Below, one piece after another: positions 40,912 to 49,206 of a stretch of 64,000 nt of DNA. Numbering within the stretch: position 1 is the first letter of the stretch; each line of letters begins with the position of its first letter. A program made the position numbers and the translations under genes. The notes under the pieces are model-generated. The model was not told where the DNA came from and searched no databases. It saw nothing but the letters and a program-made list of their open reading frames with translations. The DNA is from Sva-07 sp942492715. Lineage in GTDB: Bacteria > Actinomycetota > Acidimicrobiia > Acidimicrobiales > Ilumatobacteraceae. The stretch spans positions 186,001-250,000 of the forward strand of contig CALOFW010000002.1 of NCBI GenBank assembly GCA_942492715.1, in the 5' to 3' direction.

Positions 40912-41841
40912 GTGGCGACCGGCGATCATGAGCACGGGAGGGGCTTGGCCCGGGCAGGTGAGCGTCACCGAGGTCGGCTGATCGCGGCGTTCGGAGTGAT
41001 CGCTGCGTTCTTCGTGGTGCAGGCGGTCGCTGCCGTGTGGACCAATTCGCTGGCCCTGCTGTCGGATGCCGGCCACATGCTCACCGACGTCGTCGGCCTC
41101 GGCATGGCCCTCGCCGCGATCCAACTCGCTTCACGGTTCGAACGCCGCACCTCGGCGACGCGGTCGCATCACACCTTCGGTCTGTACCGGCTCGAGATCC
41201 TCGCTGCGTTCGTCAACTCGCTGCTGTTGTTCGGCGTGGCACTGTGGGTGCTGATCGAGGCCATCCGCCGGATCGGCGCCGAGCCCGAGGTGCTCGGCGG
41301 TCCGATGCTGGTCGTCGCCGTGCTCGGCTTGGTGGCCAACCTCGTTGCATTCGCACTCCTTCGCGAGGGCGCGACCGAGTCGATCAACGTCGAGGGTGCG
41401 TACCTGGAGGTGCTCGCCGACACGGTGGGCTCGATCGGGGTGATCGTCGCCGCCGTGCTGCTCCAGGTGTTCGGATGGACGTGGGTCGACTCGCTGGTCG
41501 GCGCGGCGATCGGGCTCTGGATCCTGCCCCGCACGTGGCGGCTCGGTCGGCGGGCCGTGCGGATCCTGCTCCAGGACGCGCCTGCCCATGTCGATCTGGA
41601 CCGGCTCGCCGACGATCTGGCCGCGATCGAGGGCGTCGTCGACGTGCACGACCTCCACGTGTGGACCCTCACGTCGGAGATGGACGCCGCCTCGGCCCAC
41701 CTCGTCACGGCCGGTGGCGCCGACAATCACGCCGTGCTCGATCGCGCCCGAGCGCGACTCGCGGACGCTTACGGGGTCACCCACGGCACGTTCCAGATCG
41801 AGCCGGACGACCACCGGGGGTGTGACGAGATCGCCTGGTGA
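40912..41841 (+). CDS. Cation diffusion facilitator (Zn2+/metal exporter, CzcD/ZitB-like)
   Basis: 309 aa. Six membrane helices with metal site A as in ALLSDAGHMLTDVVG (H-x3-D), the partner site LEVLADTVGSIGVI (D), and a cytosolic domain with DVHDLHVWTLTSEMDAASAHL, typical of ZitB/CzcD. The GTG at 40912 is preferred to an in-frame TTG 27 bp upstream because that codon falls inside the promoter. Likely induced by metal through the overlapping operator. Confidence 0.9.
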   Translation: MATGDHEHGRGLARAGERHRGRLIAAFGVIAAFFVVQAVAAVWTNSLALLSDAGHMLTDVVGLGMALAAIQLASRFERRTSATRSHHTFGLYRLEILAAFVNSLLLFGVALWVLIEAIRRIGAEPEVLGGPMLVVAVLGLVANLVAFALLREGATESINVEGAYLEVLADTVGSIGVIVAAVLLQVFGWTWVDSLVGAAIGLWILPRTWRLGRRAVRILLQDAPAHVDLDRLADDLAAIEGVVDVHDLHVWTLTSEMDAASAHLVTAGGADNHAVLDRARARLADAYGVTHGTFQIEPDDHRGCDEIAW

Positions 41842-41922
41842 CCTGCGGAGTGACCTGCCGACGACACGATCCGCACGCTCGGAGGTGGGAGCGATCGTCC
41901 CGGACCTGCAAGAATCGACCGC

Positions 41923-42351
41923 GTGAAGGCAGCGATCTTGGTGGAGAGTCTGACGGGCAACACGTGGCACGCCGCGGAGAAGGTCGCCGACCTCCTGGCG
42001 CAGGAACGGTGGAGCATCACCGGGTTGTCGAAGGTGAAGCAGCCCGACTACAGCTCGATCCAGGAGGCCGACCTGATCATGGTCGGCACGTGGGTGCACG
42101 GCGCGTTCGTGTTCGGCCAGGCGCCCTGGGCGGTGTCGAACATCGCCAATCTTCCTTCCATGCGTGGCAAGCGTGCGGTCGGCTTCTGTACGTTCGCGCT
42201 CGATCCCGGCAAGGCACTCGACAAGCTCGACCAGGCCCTCGGTGACACCGGCGCCTACGTGCTCGGCGGGATGGCGCTGAGCCGCAGCAAGCTCGACCAG
42301 CACAGCGAGATCTTCGCCGAGCGCCTGGTCGACGCCGTCGCCGTGAGCTGA
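41923..42351 (+). CDS. Flavodoxin-family protein
   Basis: 142 aa. A flavodoxin-like N-terminus ILVESLTGNTWHAAEKVADLL in place of the usual T/S-x-TGNT phosphate loop; central EADLIMVGTWVHGAFVFG and FCTFALDPGKAL. Probably binds FMN; electron partner unknown. GTG at 41923, with AAGAAT 8 nt before it as a weak -10. Confidence 0.75.
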   Translation: MKAAILVESLTGNTWHAAEKVADLLAQERWSITGLSKVKQPDYSSIQEADLIMVGTWVHGAFVFGQAPWAVSNIANLPSMRGKRAVGFCTFALDPGKALDKLDQALGDTGAYVLGGMALSRSKLDQHSEIFAERLVDAVAVS

Positions 42352-42372
42352 GCCGCCGTCGCCGTGAGCTGA

Positions 42373-42885
42373 TCAGCCGGTCGTCACGCCGCTGAGGTCG
42401 ATGATCAGCGTGCGTTGGTTCTCGACCACCGGGTTGACGCCGGACTCGGGCGGCGACAGCTCCGACACGTCGATGGTGTTGCCGTCGCAGTCGACGAACT
42501 CGCGAGTGCCGATCACCTGCTCGACCGTGCAGCTCGCGTCGCGCCCCGCCGGGTAGGCATAGAAGATCTGCCAGCCTCGCGTCGGGTCGTCGCCCTGATG
42601 ATCGAGCACCAGCGTGCGTTCGCCGCTGGTCGTGTTGAGCCCGGGAAAGAGGATCGGGCCGTCCTCCTCGACGATCTGGGCAGCCGACTGGACCGACCCG
42701 ACGGTGAACGTGGTCGGGGCGAGCCGCTCGGTGGTCTCGACGCCGTCGCGCGAGATCCACGCCGCGATGCCCCAGGTGACGAGGCCGAGCACCACGAGGA
42801 AGACGATGCCTCCGGCGACCGGCGCAATCGCGCGCGCCCACGGGGACTTCAGCTTGACGGGTCGCGGCGCGGCAGCATTCGACAC
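42373..42885 (-). CDS. Membrane-anchored protein of unknown function
   Basis: 170 aa. One membrane segment (about residues 20-43, AIAPVAGGIVFLVVLGLVTW) then an extracytoplasmic beta-rich domain with two cysteines (DASCTVEQVIGTREFVDCDG) that could form a disulfide. No family recognised. GTG at 42885; a palindrome lies just upstream. Confidence 0.6.
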   Translation of the reverse strand: MSNAAAPRPVKLKSPWARAIAPVAGGIVFLVVLGLVTWGIAAWISRDGVETTERLAPTTFTVGSVQSAAQIVEEDGPILFPGLNTTSGERTLVLDHQGDDPTRGWQIFYAYPAGRDASCTVEQVIGTREFVDCDGNTIDVSELSPPESGVNPVVENQRTLIIDLSGVTTG

Positions 42886-42913
42886 CCCCACAGTGTGCCG
42901 GTGCGGGGACGCT

Positions 42914-42944
42914 GTCACATCTGGGGTCAGACCCCAGACGTGAC
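42914..42944. repeat. Intergenic palindrome family A, copy A4
   Basis: 15-nt arms GTCACATCTGGGGTC / GACCCCAGACGTGAC around A, one mismatch. Lies between two divergent genes, so it is not at a transcript end; this argues against pure terminator function. Confidence 0.75.
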
Positions 42945-43011
42945 GGGGCGGTCGAGGAGCAGCCGGTTCGGTGGGTCGGCCGTCGTTTCGGCACGATGGG
43001 GGATCTTCCCC

Positions 43012-43017
43012 TATGGT
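43012..43017 (+). promoter_or_regulatory. -10 element (TATGGT) of the B12-binding gene
   Basis: TATGGT, 9 nt before the GTG at 43027. Confidence 0.35.
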
Positions 43018-43026
43018 TCCTGCTTC

Positions 43027-43434
43027 GTGAAGCGCACGTATCGCATCGTCGTGGCGAAGCCGGGTCTCGATGGCCACGACCGTGGCGCGAAGACCATCAC
43101 CAGAGCCCTGCGGGACCACGGGTTCGAGGTCATCTACACCGGGCTTCACCAGACACCGGAGCAGATCGCCGAAACCGTCTTGCAGGAGGACGCCGACGGC
43201 GTGGGCCTCTCGCTGCTGTCGGGTGCGCACCTCACGCTCTTCCCGCGTGTGATGGACGAACTCCGTGCCCGCGACCTCGGCGACGTGCTCGTGTTCGGAG
43301 GCGGCGTGATTCCTGACGCCGACGCCCGTGCGCTTCGCGAGCAGGGTGTCGCGGAGATCTTCGGACCCGGCTCGTCGCTCAAGGCCATCGGCCAGTGGCT
43401 CGAGCAGGCGCTCGACGACCGCGACCTCGACTGA
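43027..43434 (+). CDS. Cobalamin-binding domain protein (methylmalonyl-CoA mutase C-terminal type)
   Basis: 135-aa stand-alone B12-binding domain. It has D-x-H-x2-G in GLDGHDRGAK (His about 17 is the lower cobalt ligand), SLLSGAH and VFGGGVIPDAD. In split mutases this subunit pairs with a larger catalytic chain, which is not in the window. Immediately upstream of sucCD, fitting a methylmalonyl-CoA to succinyl-CoA route (inference). GTG at 43027; stop 40 bp before sucC. Confidence 0.85.
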   Translation: MKRTYRIVVAKPGLDGHDRGAKTITRALRDHGFEVIYTGLHQTPEQIAETVLQEDADGVGLSLLSGAHLTLFPRVMDELRARDLGDVLVFGGGVIPDADARALREQGVAEIFGPGSSLKAIGQWLEQALDDRDLD

Positions 43435-43474
43435 ACACCACCGATCGAACCACCAAGAAAGCGAGTACCCCCAC

Positions 43475-44620
43475 GTGGATCTCTTCGAGTATCAGGGCAA
43501 GCAGTACTTCGCCCGCTACGACATCCCGGTGAGCCGGGGTGGTCCCGCCGACACCGTCGACGAGGCCGTCACCGAGGCCAACCAGGCCGGGTACCCGGTC
43601 GTCGTCAAGGCGCAGGTGCAGGTCGGTGGCCGCGGCAAGGCAGGTGGCATCAAGCTCGCCGACAACGAAGCCGAGGTCCGCGAGCACGCCGGCAACATCC
43701 TCGGGATGGACATCAAGGGCCACGTCGTCAAGCGACTCTGGATCGAGCAGGCCTCCGACATCGACGAGGAGTACTACGCGTCCTTCACGCTCGATCGTGC
43801 AGCCAAGAAGCATCTGCTGATGCTGTCGGCCGAGGGCGGCGTCGAGATCGAGGCGGTCGCCGAGAGCAACCCCGATGCCATCGTGAAACTCCACATCGAT
43901 CCCGTCGACGGCCTCGACCTGGCCACTGCCCGCCAGGCATGCGTCGACGCCAAGCTTCCGGAGCGGGCGCTCGACGGTGCCGCCGACATCCTCGTGAAGC
44001 TGTACCGCTGCTTCACCGAGGGCGACTGCGACCTGGCCGAGATCAACCCGCTGATCCTCAAGCCGACGGGGGAGGTGCACGCCCTCGATGCCAAGGTCAC
44101 CCTCGACGAGAACGCCGAGTTCCGTCACCCCGAGTGGGAAGCGTTCCGGGGGCTCACCGAAATGGACGAGCGCGAGAAGATGGCGGCCGAGAAGGGCCTG
44201 CAGTACATCGGCCTCGACGGCACGGTCGGAATCATCGCCAACGGTGCCGGCCTCGCGATGTCGACGCTCGACGTCGTCAATCAGGTCGGCGGGTCGGCGG
44301 CCAACTTCCTCGACATCGGCGGCGGCGCCAACGCCGACGTGATGGCCGGAGCGCTCGAGGTGATCAACTTCGACGACGAGGTCCAGTCGATCCTGATCAA
44401 CATCTTCGGCGGCATCACCCGCGGTGAAGAAGTCGCCAAGGGCATCGTCGAAGCAATGGGTCGCGTCGACCTGCGGGCGCCGATCGTGATCCGTCTCGAC
44501 GGCACCAACGCCGAGGAGGGTCGTCAGATCCTGCTCGACGCCGGCATTCCCGCCGACAAGCTCCGCTCGGAGCCGACCATGCTCGATGCCGCCCGTGCGG
44601 CTGTTGCGATCGCGAAGTGA
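43475..44620 (+). CDS. sucC: Succinyl-CoA synthetase beta subunit (ADP-forming)
   Basis: 381 aa. TCA cycle enzyme, succinyl-CoA + ADP/GDP + Pi to succinate + ATP/GTP. ATP-grasp domain: MDLFEYQGKQYFARYDIPVS, VKAQVQVGGRGKAGG, and DLAEINPLI; the CoA-ligase-like C-terminus has FLDIGGGA and NIFGGITR. GTG at 43475. Partner gene sucD starts 10 bp after the stop; the two form an operon. Confidence 0.95.
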   Translation: MDLFEYQGKQYFARYDIPVSRGGPADTVDEAVTEANQAGYPVVVKAQVQVGGRGKAGGIKLADNEAEVREHAGNILGMDIKGHVVKRLWIEQASDIDEEYYASFTLDRAAKKHLLMLSAEGGVEIEAVAESNPDAIVKLHIDPVDGLDLATARQACVDAKLPERALDGAADILVKLYRCFTEGDCDLAEINPLILKPTGEVHALDAKVTLDENAEFRHPEWEAFRGLTEMDEREKMAAEKGLQYIGLDGTVGIIANGAGLAMSTLDVVNQVGGSAANFLDIGGGANADVMAGALEVINFDDEVQSILINIFGGITRGEEVAKGIVEAMGRVDLRAPIVIRLDGTNAEEGRQILLDAGIPADKLRSEPTMLDAARAAVAIAK

Positions 44621-44630
44621 GGAAGTAGTC

Positions 44631-45527
44631 ATGGCCATTTTCGTCAACGAGAACACCAAGGTCATCGTCCAGGGCCTCACGGGCGGGCAGGGCAAGTACC
44701 ACGGCCTGCGCAACCGTGACTACGGCACCCAGATCGTCGGTGGCGTCACGCCCGGCAAGGGTGGCCAGGACGTCGACGGGATCCCGATCTTCGACTCGGT
44801 CGCTGAGGCCGTCGAGGCGACCGGTGCCGACGCATCGTTCGTGGCGGTCCCGCCGAAGTTCGCCTCCGACGCGATCCTCGAAGCGGCCGGCGCCGGCATC
44901 GGCTTCGTCGTCTGCATCACCGAGGGCATCCCGGCCCAGGACGAGGCGAAGGCGTACAACCTGCTGGTCCGCAACCACCCGGGCACCCGTCTGCTCGGCC
45001 CCAACTGCCCCGGCATCATCAGCCCCGGCAAGTGCAACATCGGCATCACCGCCGGCGAGATCGCCCAGGTCCCGTCGGCCGACCGCCCCAACGTCGGCAT
45101 CGTCAGCCGCTCCGGCACGTTGACCTACCAGGCGCTCTACGAGCTCAAGCAGAAGGGCATCGGCGTGTCGACGTGTGTCGGCATCGGTGGCGACCCCGTG
45201 CCGGGCACGAACTTCATCGATTGCCTCGCCGAGTTCCAGGCCGACCCCGAGACGCACGCGATCATGATGATCGGCGAGATCGGTGGGTCAGCCGAGGAAG
45301 AGGCGGCGGAGTACATCCAGGCCAACGTCACCAAGCCGATGAGCGCCTACATCGCCGGTGTCACCGCGCCGGCCGGCAAGAAGATGGGCCACGCGGGCGC
45401 GATCGTGTCGGGCGGCAAGGGCACGGCCCAGGGGAAGATGGACGCGCTCGCCGCAGCCGGTGTGAAGGTCGGCCTCAACCCGACCGAGGCCGGCGAGCTG
45501 ATGGCCGACATCGTCGCCTCACTCTGA
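44631..45527 (+). CDS. sucD: Succinyl-CoA synthetase alpha subunit
   Basis: 298 aa. N-terminal CoA-binding GLTGGQGKYHGLRNRDYGT, LLGPNCPGIISPG, and the phospho-histidine motif GHAGAIVSGGKGTAQGK near the C-terminus. Forms the alpha-beta enzyme with SucC. ATG preceded by GAGGAAG. The downstream hairpin B1 probably ends the transcript. Confidence 0.95.
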   Translation: MAIFVNENTKVIVQGLTGGQGKYHGLRNRDYGTQIVGGVTPGKGGQDVDGIPIFDSVAEAVEATGADASFVAVPPKFASDAILEAAGAGIGFVVCITEGIPAQDEAKAYNLLVRNHPGTRLLGPNCPGIISPGKCNIGITAGEIAQVPSADRPNVGIVSRSGTLTYQALYELKQKGIGVSTCVGIGGDPVPGTNFIDCLAEFQADPETHAIMMIGEIGGSAEEEAAEYIQANVTKPMSAYIAGVTAPAGKKMGHAGAIVSGGKGTAQGKMDALAAAGVKVGLNPTEAGELMADIVASL

Positions 45528-45531
45528 TCGC

Positions 45532-45578
45532 TTCTCGTGAACCCGTTGCGCACCAGGTGCGCGACGAGTTCACGAGAA
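45532..45578. repeat. Intergenic inverted repeat family B, copy B1
   Basis: 20-nt arms TTCTCGTGAACCCGTTGCGC / GCGCGACGAGTTCACGAGAA with 2 mismatches and a 7-nt loop, between convergent sucD and a minus-strand gene. Same size, loop length and outer sequence as B2. Confidence 0.75.
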
Positions 45579-45581
45579 CAC

Positions 45582-46136
45582 TCAGGTGGTGGGTGGCGGG
45601 GGGAGCGGGTCGTCGTCGGTCGGAGCGTTCGGCGGAGGGGGAGGGGGCGGTGTGCCGTCACCGGAGGCACCGCTGCCCTGGGAGAAGCTCGACTTGAGCT
45701 TGTCCATGTCGGTGAGGTCCTTGAGGTCGCCTCCGGAACTGGTGAAGTTGAGGTACGCCCCGACCTCGGCGATGACCGCCCACACCAGTGCCCCGTACAT
45801 CCCGATGCCTCGGTCGGCGAAGTCGAACCTCGCGCCGAGGAGCAGGCACAGCAGCATCAACAGCGTTCCCAGCGACGCCATGCCGAGGAAGATGAGCGGC
45901 CACGGCTGCGTCTCCGGCAACTTGCCGAGCCCGCGTGCCACCGCCAGGCCCCCGACGGCCACGATCAGGATCCAGGCGAGCCCACCGGTGATGAAGTAGT
46001 CGAACGGACCGTCGCCGCTCGCCGAGCCGAAGCCGGTGTCGACCGTCGTCCAGTCGAGCGCGAAGCCGAGGATCAGCATCGCCGCGCCTCCGCCGATCAT
46101 CAGCCAATCAGGCATCTTGAAGTTGCTGGTGTCCAT
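45582..46136 (-). CDS. Membrane protein with proline-rich tail, unknown
   Basis: 184 aa, four hydrophobic segments (for example MIGGGAAMLILGFALDW and WPLIFLGMASLGTLLMLLCL) and a C-terminal tail with seven consecutive prolines (GTPPPPPPPNAP). No family recognised. Divergent from purH. GGAGGG precedes the ATG at 46136. Confidence 0.55.
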   Translation of the reverse strand: MDTSNFKMPDWLMIGGGAAMLILGFALDWTTVDTGFGSASGDGPFDYFITGGLAWILIVAVGGLAVARGLGKLPETQPWPLIFLGMASLGTLLMLLCLLLGARFDFADRGIGMYGALVWAVIAEVGAYLNFTSSGGDLKDLTDMDKLKSSFSQGSGASGDGTPPPPPPPNAPTDDDPLPPPPTT

Positions 46137-46268
46137 GTCTGGGTTCCCTCCGTGTTCGTCGAGTTCACGCCCCCGGTGTGCGACCGTAGTCCTGCCGTGG
46201 GTGCTCCTCGCGCGAACCTCCCGAAGTGTCGTGGCCAGTGACATGCTCGACGGCGTCCCTCGGTTGAC

Positions 46269-46274
46269 TACGGT
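46269..46274 (+). promoter_or_regulatory. -10 element (TACGGT) of purH
   Basis: TACGGT, 6 nt before the GTG at 46281, supporting that start and a leaderless mRNA. Confidence 0.45.
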
Positions 46275-46280
46275 CGAGTC

Positions 46281-47798
46281 GTGCCCACCGCTCTGCTCTC
46301 CGTCTTCGACAAGTCCGGCATCGTCGAGTTCGCCTCCTCGCTCCACGAACTCGGATGGAACCTGGTCTCGAGTGGTGGAACCGCCCGAGCGATCGCCGAA
46401 GCGGGCGTGCCCGTCACGGACGTCGCCGAACTCACCGGACTCCCCGCGATCCTCGGGCACCGGGTCGTGACGCTCCACCCCAAGATCCACGGCGGGATCC
46501 TGGCCGACCCGACCGATGCCGAACACGTCGCCGACATGGAGCACCACGGCATCGATCCGATCGACCTCGTCGTGGTGAACCTCTACCCGTTCTCGTCCGA
46601 CCCGAGCATCGAGTTGATCGACATCGGCGGACCGGCGATGGTGCGCGCGGCGGCCAAGAACCACGCCCATGTCGGCGTGCTCGTCGACCCGGCCGACTAC
46701 GAGGCAGTGCTCGGCGAGCTGCGCAGCGACGGATCGCTCGGCGACGACATGCGTCGCCGTCTCGCCCGCACCGCCTTCGCGCACACAGCGTCGTACGACG
46801 CGGCGATCGTCACCTGGTTCGACGAGACCACCCTCGCTGATGCCGCCGACGCCGTGCCCGGTCTTCCTCCATCGATCCACCTCGCGCTCGAGCTCGCGCA
46901 ACCGCTCCGCTACGGCGAGAACCCGCACCAGCAGGGGGCTCGCTATCGCCAGGCGGGCGCGGCGAGCTGGTGGGACTCGATGACGCAGCACGGCGGCAAG
47001 GAACTCAGCTACCTCAACGTGTTCGACACCGAGGCGGCCTGGCGGCTGGTCCACCGCTTCGACGATCCGGCCTGCGTCGTCGTGAAGCACGCCAATCCGT
47101 GCGGCGTCGCCGTGGCCGGTGACATCACCGAGGCCTACATCCGCGCGAACGCCTGTGACCCGGTGAGCGCGTTCGGTGGGATCGTGGCGGCGAACCGCAC
47201 GGTGACCGCCGACATGGCCACGGCGCTCGGCGACGTGTTCACCGAGGTCGTGATCGCGCCGGACTTCGAACCCGAGGCGTTGGAGATCTTCTCGGCGAAG
47301 AAGAACCTCCGGGTGATGTCTGCCAATGCGGCCTCGCCGCTGCCCTTCGACGTCCGTCCGGTCGACGGTGGGCTGCTCGTCCAGCAGCCCGACCCGGTCG
47401 CCGGTCGCAGCGACGCCTGGCGGGTGGTCACCTCCACCCAGCCGACCGATGCGCAGTGGGCCGACCTCGAGTTCGCCTGGCAGGTGTGTGCCGCGGTGAG
47501 CAGCAACGCGATCGTCTACGCCAAGGATCTGCAGGCGTTCGGCATCGGGGCCGGCCAGCAGAACCGGCTCGACTCCGCACGGATCGCCGCCGAGCGCTCC
47601 GCTGGTCGGGCCAGCGGTGGCGCCTGCGCCAGCGACGCCTTCTTCCCCTTCCGTGACGGCCTCGACGCCGCTGCAGCCGCCGGCATCGCCACGGTGATCC
47701 AACCCGGCGGGTCGGTGCGTGACGACGAGGTGATCGCGGCGGCCGACGAACACGGCATCGCCATGGTCTTCACCGGCCAGCGCCACTTCCGCCACTGA
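46281..47798 (+). CDS. purH: Bifunctional AICAR formyltransferase / IMP cyclohydrolase
   Basis: 505 aa, last two steps of purine synthesis. The N-terminal MGS-like domain (ALLSVFDKSGIVEFA, SSGGTA, GRVKTLHPKIHGGIL-type HRVVTLHPKIHGGIL) does IMP cyclohydrolase; the C-terminal domain with LRYGENPHQQGA and VVKHANPCGVA does formyl transfer. Both catalytic blocks look intact. GTG at 46281. Confidence 0.95.
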   Translation: MPTALLSVFDKSGIVEFASSLHELGWNLVSSGGTARAIAEAGVPVTDVAELTGLPAILGHRVVTLHPKIHGGILADPTDAEHVADMEHHGIDPIDLVVVNLYPFSSDPSIELIDIGGPAMVRAAAKNHAHVGVLVDPADYEAVLGELRSDGSLGDDMRRRLARTAFAHTASYDAAIVTWFDETTLADAADAVPGLPPSIHLALELAQPLRYGENPHQQGARYRQAGAASWWDSMTQHGGKELSYLNVFDTEAAWRLVHRFDDPACVVVKHANPCGVAVAGDITEAYIRANACDPVSAFGGIVAANRTVTADMATALGDVFTEVVIAPDFEPEALEIFSAKKNLRVMSANAASPLPFDVRPVDGGLLVQQPDPVAGRSDAWRVVTSTQPTDAQWADLEFAWQVCAAVSSNAIVYAKDLQAFGIGAGQQNRLDSARIAAERSAGRASGGACASDAFFPFRDGLDAAAAAGIATVIQPGGSVRDDEVIAAADEHGIAMVFTGQRHFRH

Positions 47799-47800
47799 CG

Positions 47801-47831
47801 ATCACGCCCGGGGTCGGACCCCGGACGTGAC
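47801..47831. repeat. Intergenic palindrome family A, copy A5
   Basis: 15-nt arms ATCACGCCCGGGGTC / GACCCCGGACGTGAC around G; the two non-identical positions still allow G-T pairs. Between convergent purH and DUF805 genes, directly after the purH stop. Confidence 0.7.
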
Positions 47832-47837
47832 ACCGGG

Positions 47838-48197
47838 TCAGGCGGCGGGTTCGGGAGCGACGCCGTGGTCGTTCGGACCGTTGGTGCCCTCGAGGATGTA
47901 GAAGACCAGCAGGACGATCCCGCCGAACGGGATGAGACCGATCAGCAACCACCATCCGGACTTGTTGGAGTCGTGCAGGCGCCGGATCGCCACCGCGATG
48001 CTCGGCACGATGATGGCGAGCGCATATCCGACGTAGAGGATCCAGAAGATCCCGCTGATCTGGATGAGGATCGCGAGCACGACGAAGACCAGGAAGTTCG
48101 CGAGCACGAACCACCAGAACTCCCCACGTCCTGCCCGTCCGTCGAACTTCGCGTACCGCTCCAGTACGACGAGTTTCCAGTTCTCGATCAATGCCAT
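47838..48197 (-). CDS. DUF805 membrane protein
   Basis: 119 aa. Family signature: FDGRAGRGEFWWFVLANFLV at the N-terminus, RRLHDSNKSGWWLLIGLIPFGG and ILEGTNGPNDHG at the end. Four membrane segments. Function unknown. ATG at 48197. Confidence 0.85.
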   Translation of the reverse strand: MALIENWKLVVLERYAKFDGRAGRGEFWWFVLANFLVFVVLAILIQISGIFWILYVGYALAIIVPSIAVAIRRLHDSNKSGWWLLIGLIPFGGIVLLVFYILEGTNGPNDHGVAPEPAA

Positions 48198-48309
48198 GTT
48201 CGTCCCCTCGCTTTCGTGAACCCGTTGTGGGCTGACGCGGAACGTACCACCTGCGCGTTCGCCGGCCGATGACCCTTCGAAGTGGCCCGCTCTGCAGCGA
48301 TTGCGTGGA

Positions 48310-48315
48310 TAGTTT
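48310..48315 (+). promoter_or_regulatory. -10 element (TAGTTT) of metF
   Basis: TAGTTT, 6 nt before the ATG at 48322; leaderless transcript expected. Confidence 0.45.
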
Positions 48316-48321
48316 GGTCCG

Positions 48322-49206
48322 ATGGCCCGGATTCCGACGCTGCTCGAACGAGGACGCACACTCTCGTTCGAGTTCTTCCCGCCGAAGACGGCCGGTGCCC
48401 ACATGACGCTCGGACGCACCGTTGCGGCGCTCGAACCGTTGCGCCCGGACTTCGTGTCGATCACCTACGGGGCGGGCGGCTCCGATCGGCACCGCACCGG
48501 CGACGTGGTCGAGTGGATGCGTGTCGAGACGCCGTGGGTCCCGATGCCGCACCTGACGTGCCGCGGGCACACCCGCGCCGACGTGTCGGAGCTGCTCGAC
48601 AACTATCAGGAGCTCGGCATCGAGAACATCCTCGCCCTCGGCGGTGATCCACCGGCCGATGGTCGAGAGGAGGCGGGCGACTACCTGTACGCACTCGAAC
48701 TGCTCGAGGACGTCGTGGCGTCGGGCGCTTTCGCCACGGGGGTTGCCGCACATCCCGAGGTCCACCCGCGGTCGCCGGATCGTGCCACCGACCGCCGTCA
48801 TCTCGCGGCGAAGCTGTCGATCGCCGACTTCGCCCTCACCCAGTTCTTCTTCGAGGTCGAACACTGGGTTCGCCTCGTCGACGAACTGTCCGCCCTCGGC
48901 GTCGACAAGCCGGTGCTGCCGGGCATCATGCCGATCACCAACAAGGCGCAGGTGAAGCGGATGGCCGACATGAGCGGCGCCGCGCTGCCGACGTGGCTGG
49001 CCGAGCGCCTCGACGCCACCGACGACCCCGACGCGGTCCGTCGCATCGGCATCGACGTCGCATCGCAACTGTGCGCCGACCTGATCGAGGCAGGCACGCC
49101 CGGGCTGCACCTCTATGCGCTCAACCGGCCCGACTCGGTCGTTGCGATCTGCGACAACCTCGGTCTCTCGAACGCCGACCCGGGTCAGGACCCGAGCTCC
49201 ACGTGA
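48322..49206 (+). CDS. metF: Methylenetetrahydrofolate reductase
   Basis: 294 aa FAD enzyme forming 5-methyl-THF for methionine synthesis. LSFEFFPPKT has the catalytic Glu; FVSITYGAGGSDR, HLTCRGHTRADV and GIENILALGGDPP are family blocks, and AAHPEVHPRSPD and FFFEVEHW line the folate site. The stop overlaps the next gene's GTG by 4 bp (GTGA), tying it to the acyltransferase gene, an unusual pairing. Confidence 0.9.
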   Translation: MARIPTLLERGRTLSFEFFPPKTAGAHMTLGRTVAALEPLRPDFVSITYGAGGSDRHRTGDVVEWMRVETPWVPMPHLTCRGHTRADVSELLDNYQELGIENILALGGDPPADGREEAGDYLYALELLEDVVASGAFATGVAAHPEVHPRSPDRATDRRHLAAKLSIADFALTQFFFEVEHWVRLVDELSALGVDKPVLPGIMPITNKAQVKRMADMSGAALPTWLAERLDATDDPDAVRRIGIDVASQLCADLIEAGTPGLHLYALNRPDSVVAICDNLGLSNADPGQDPSST

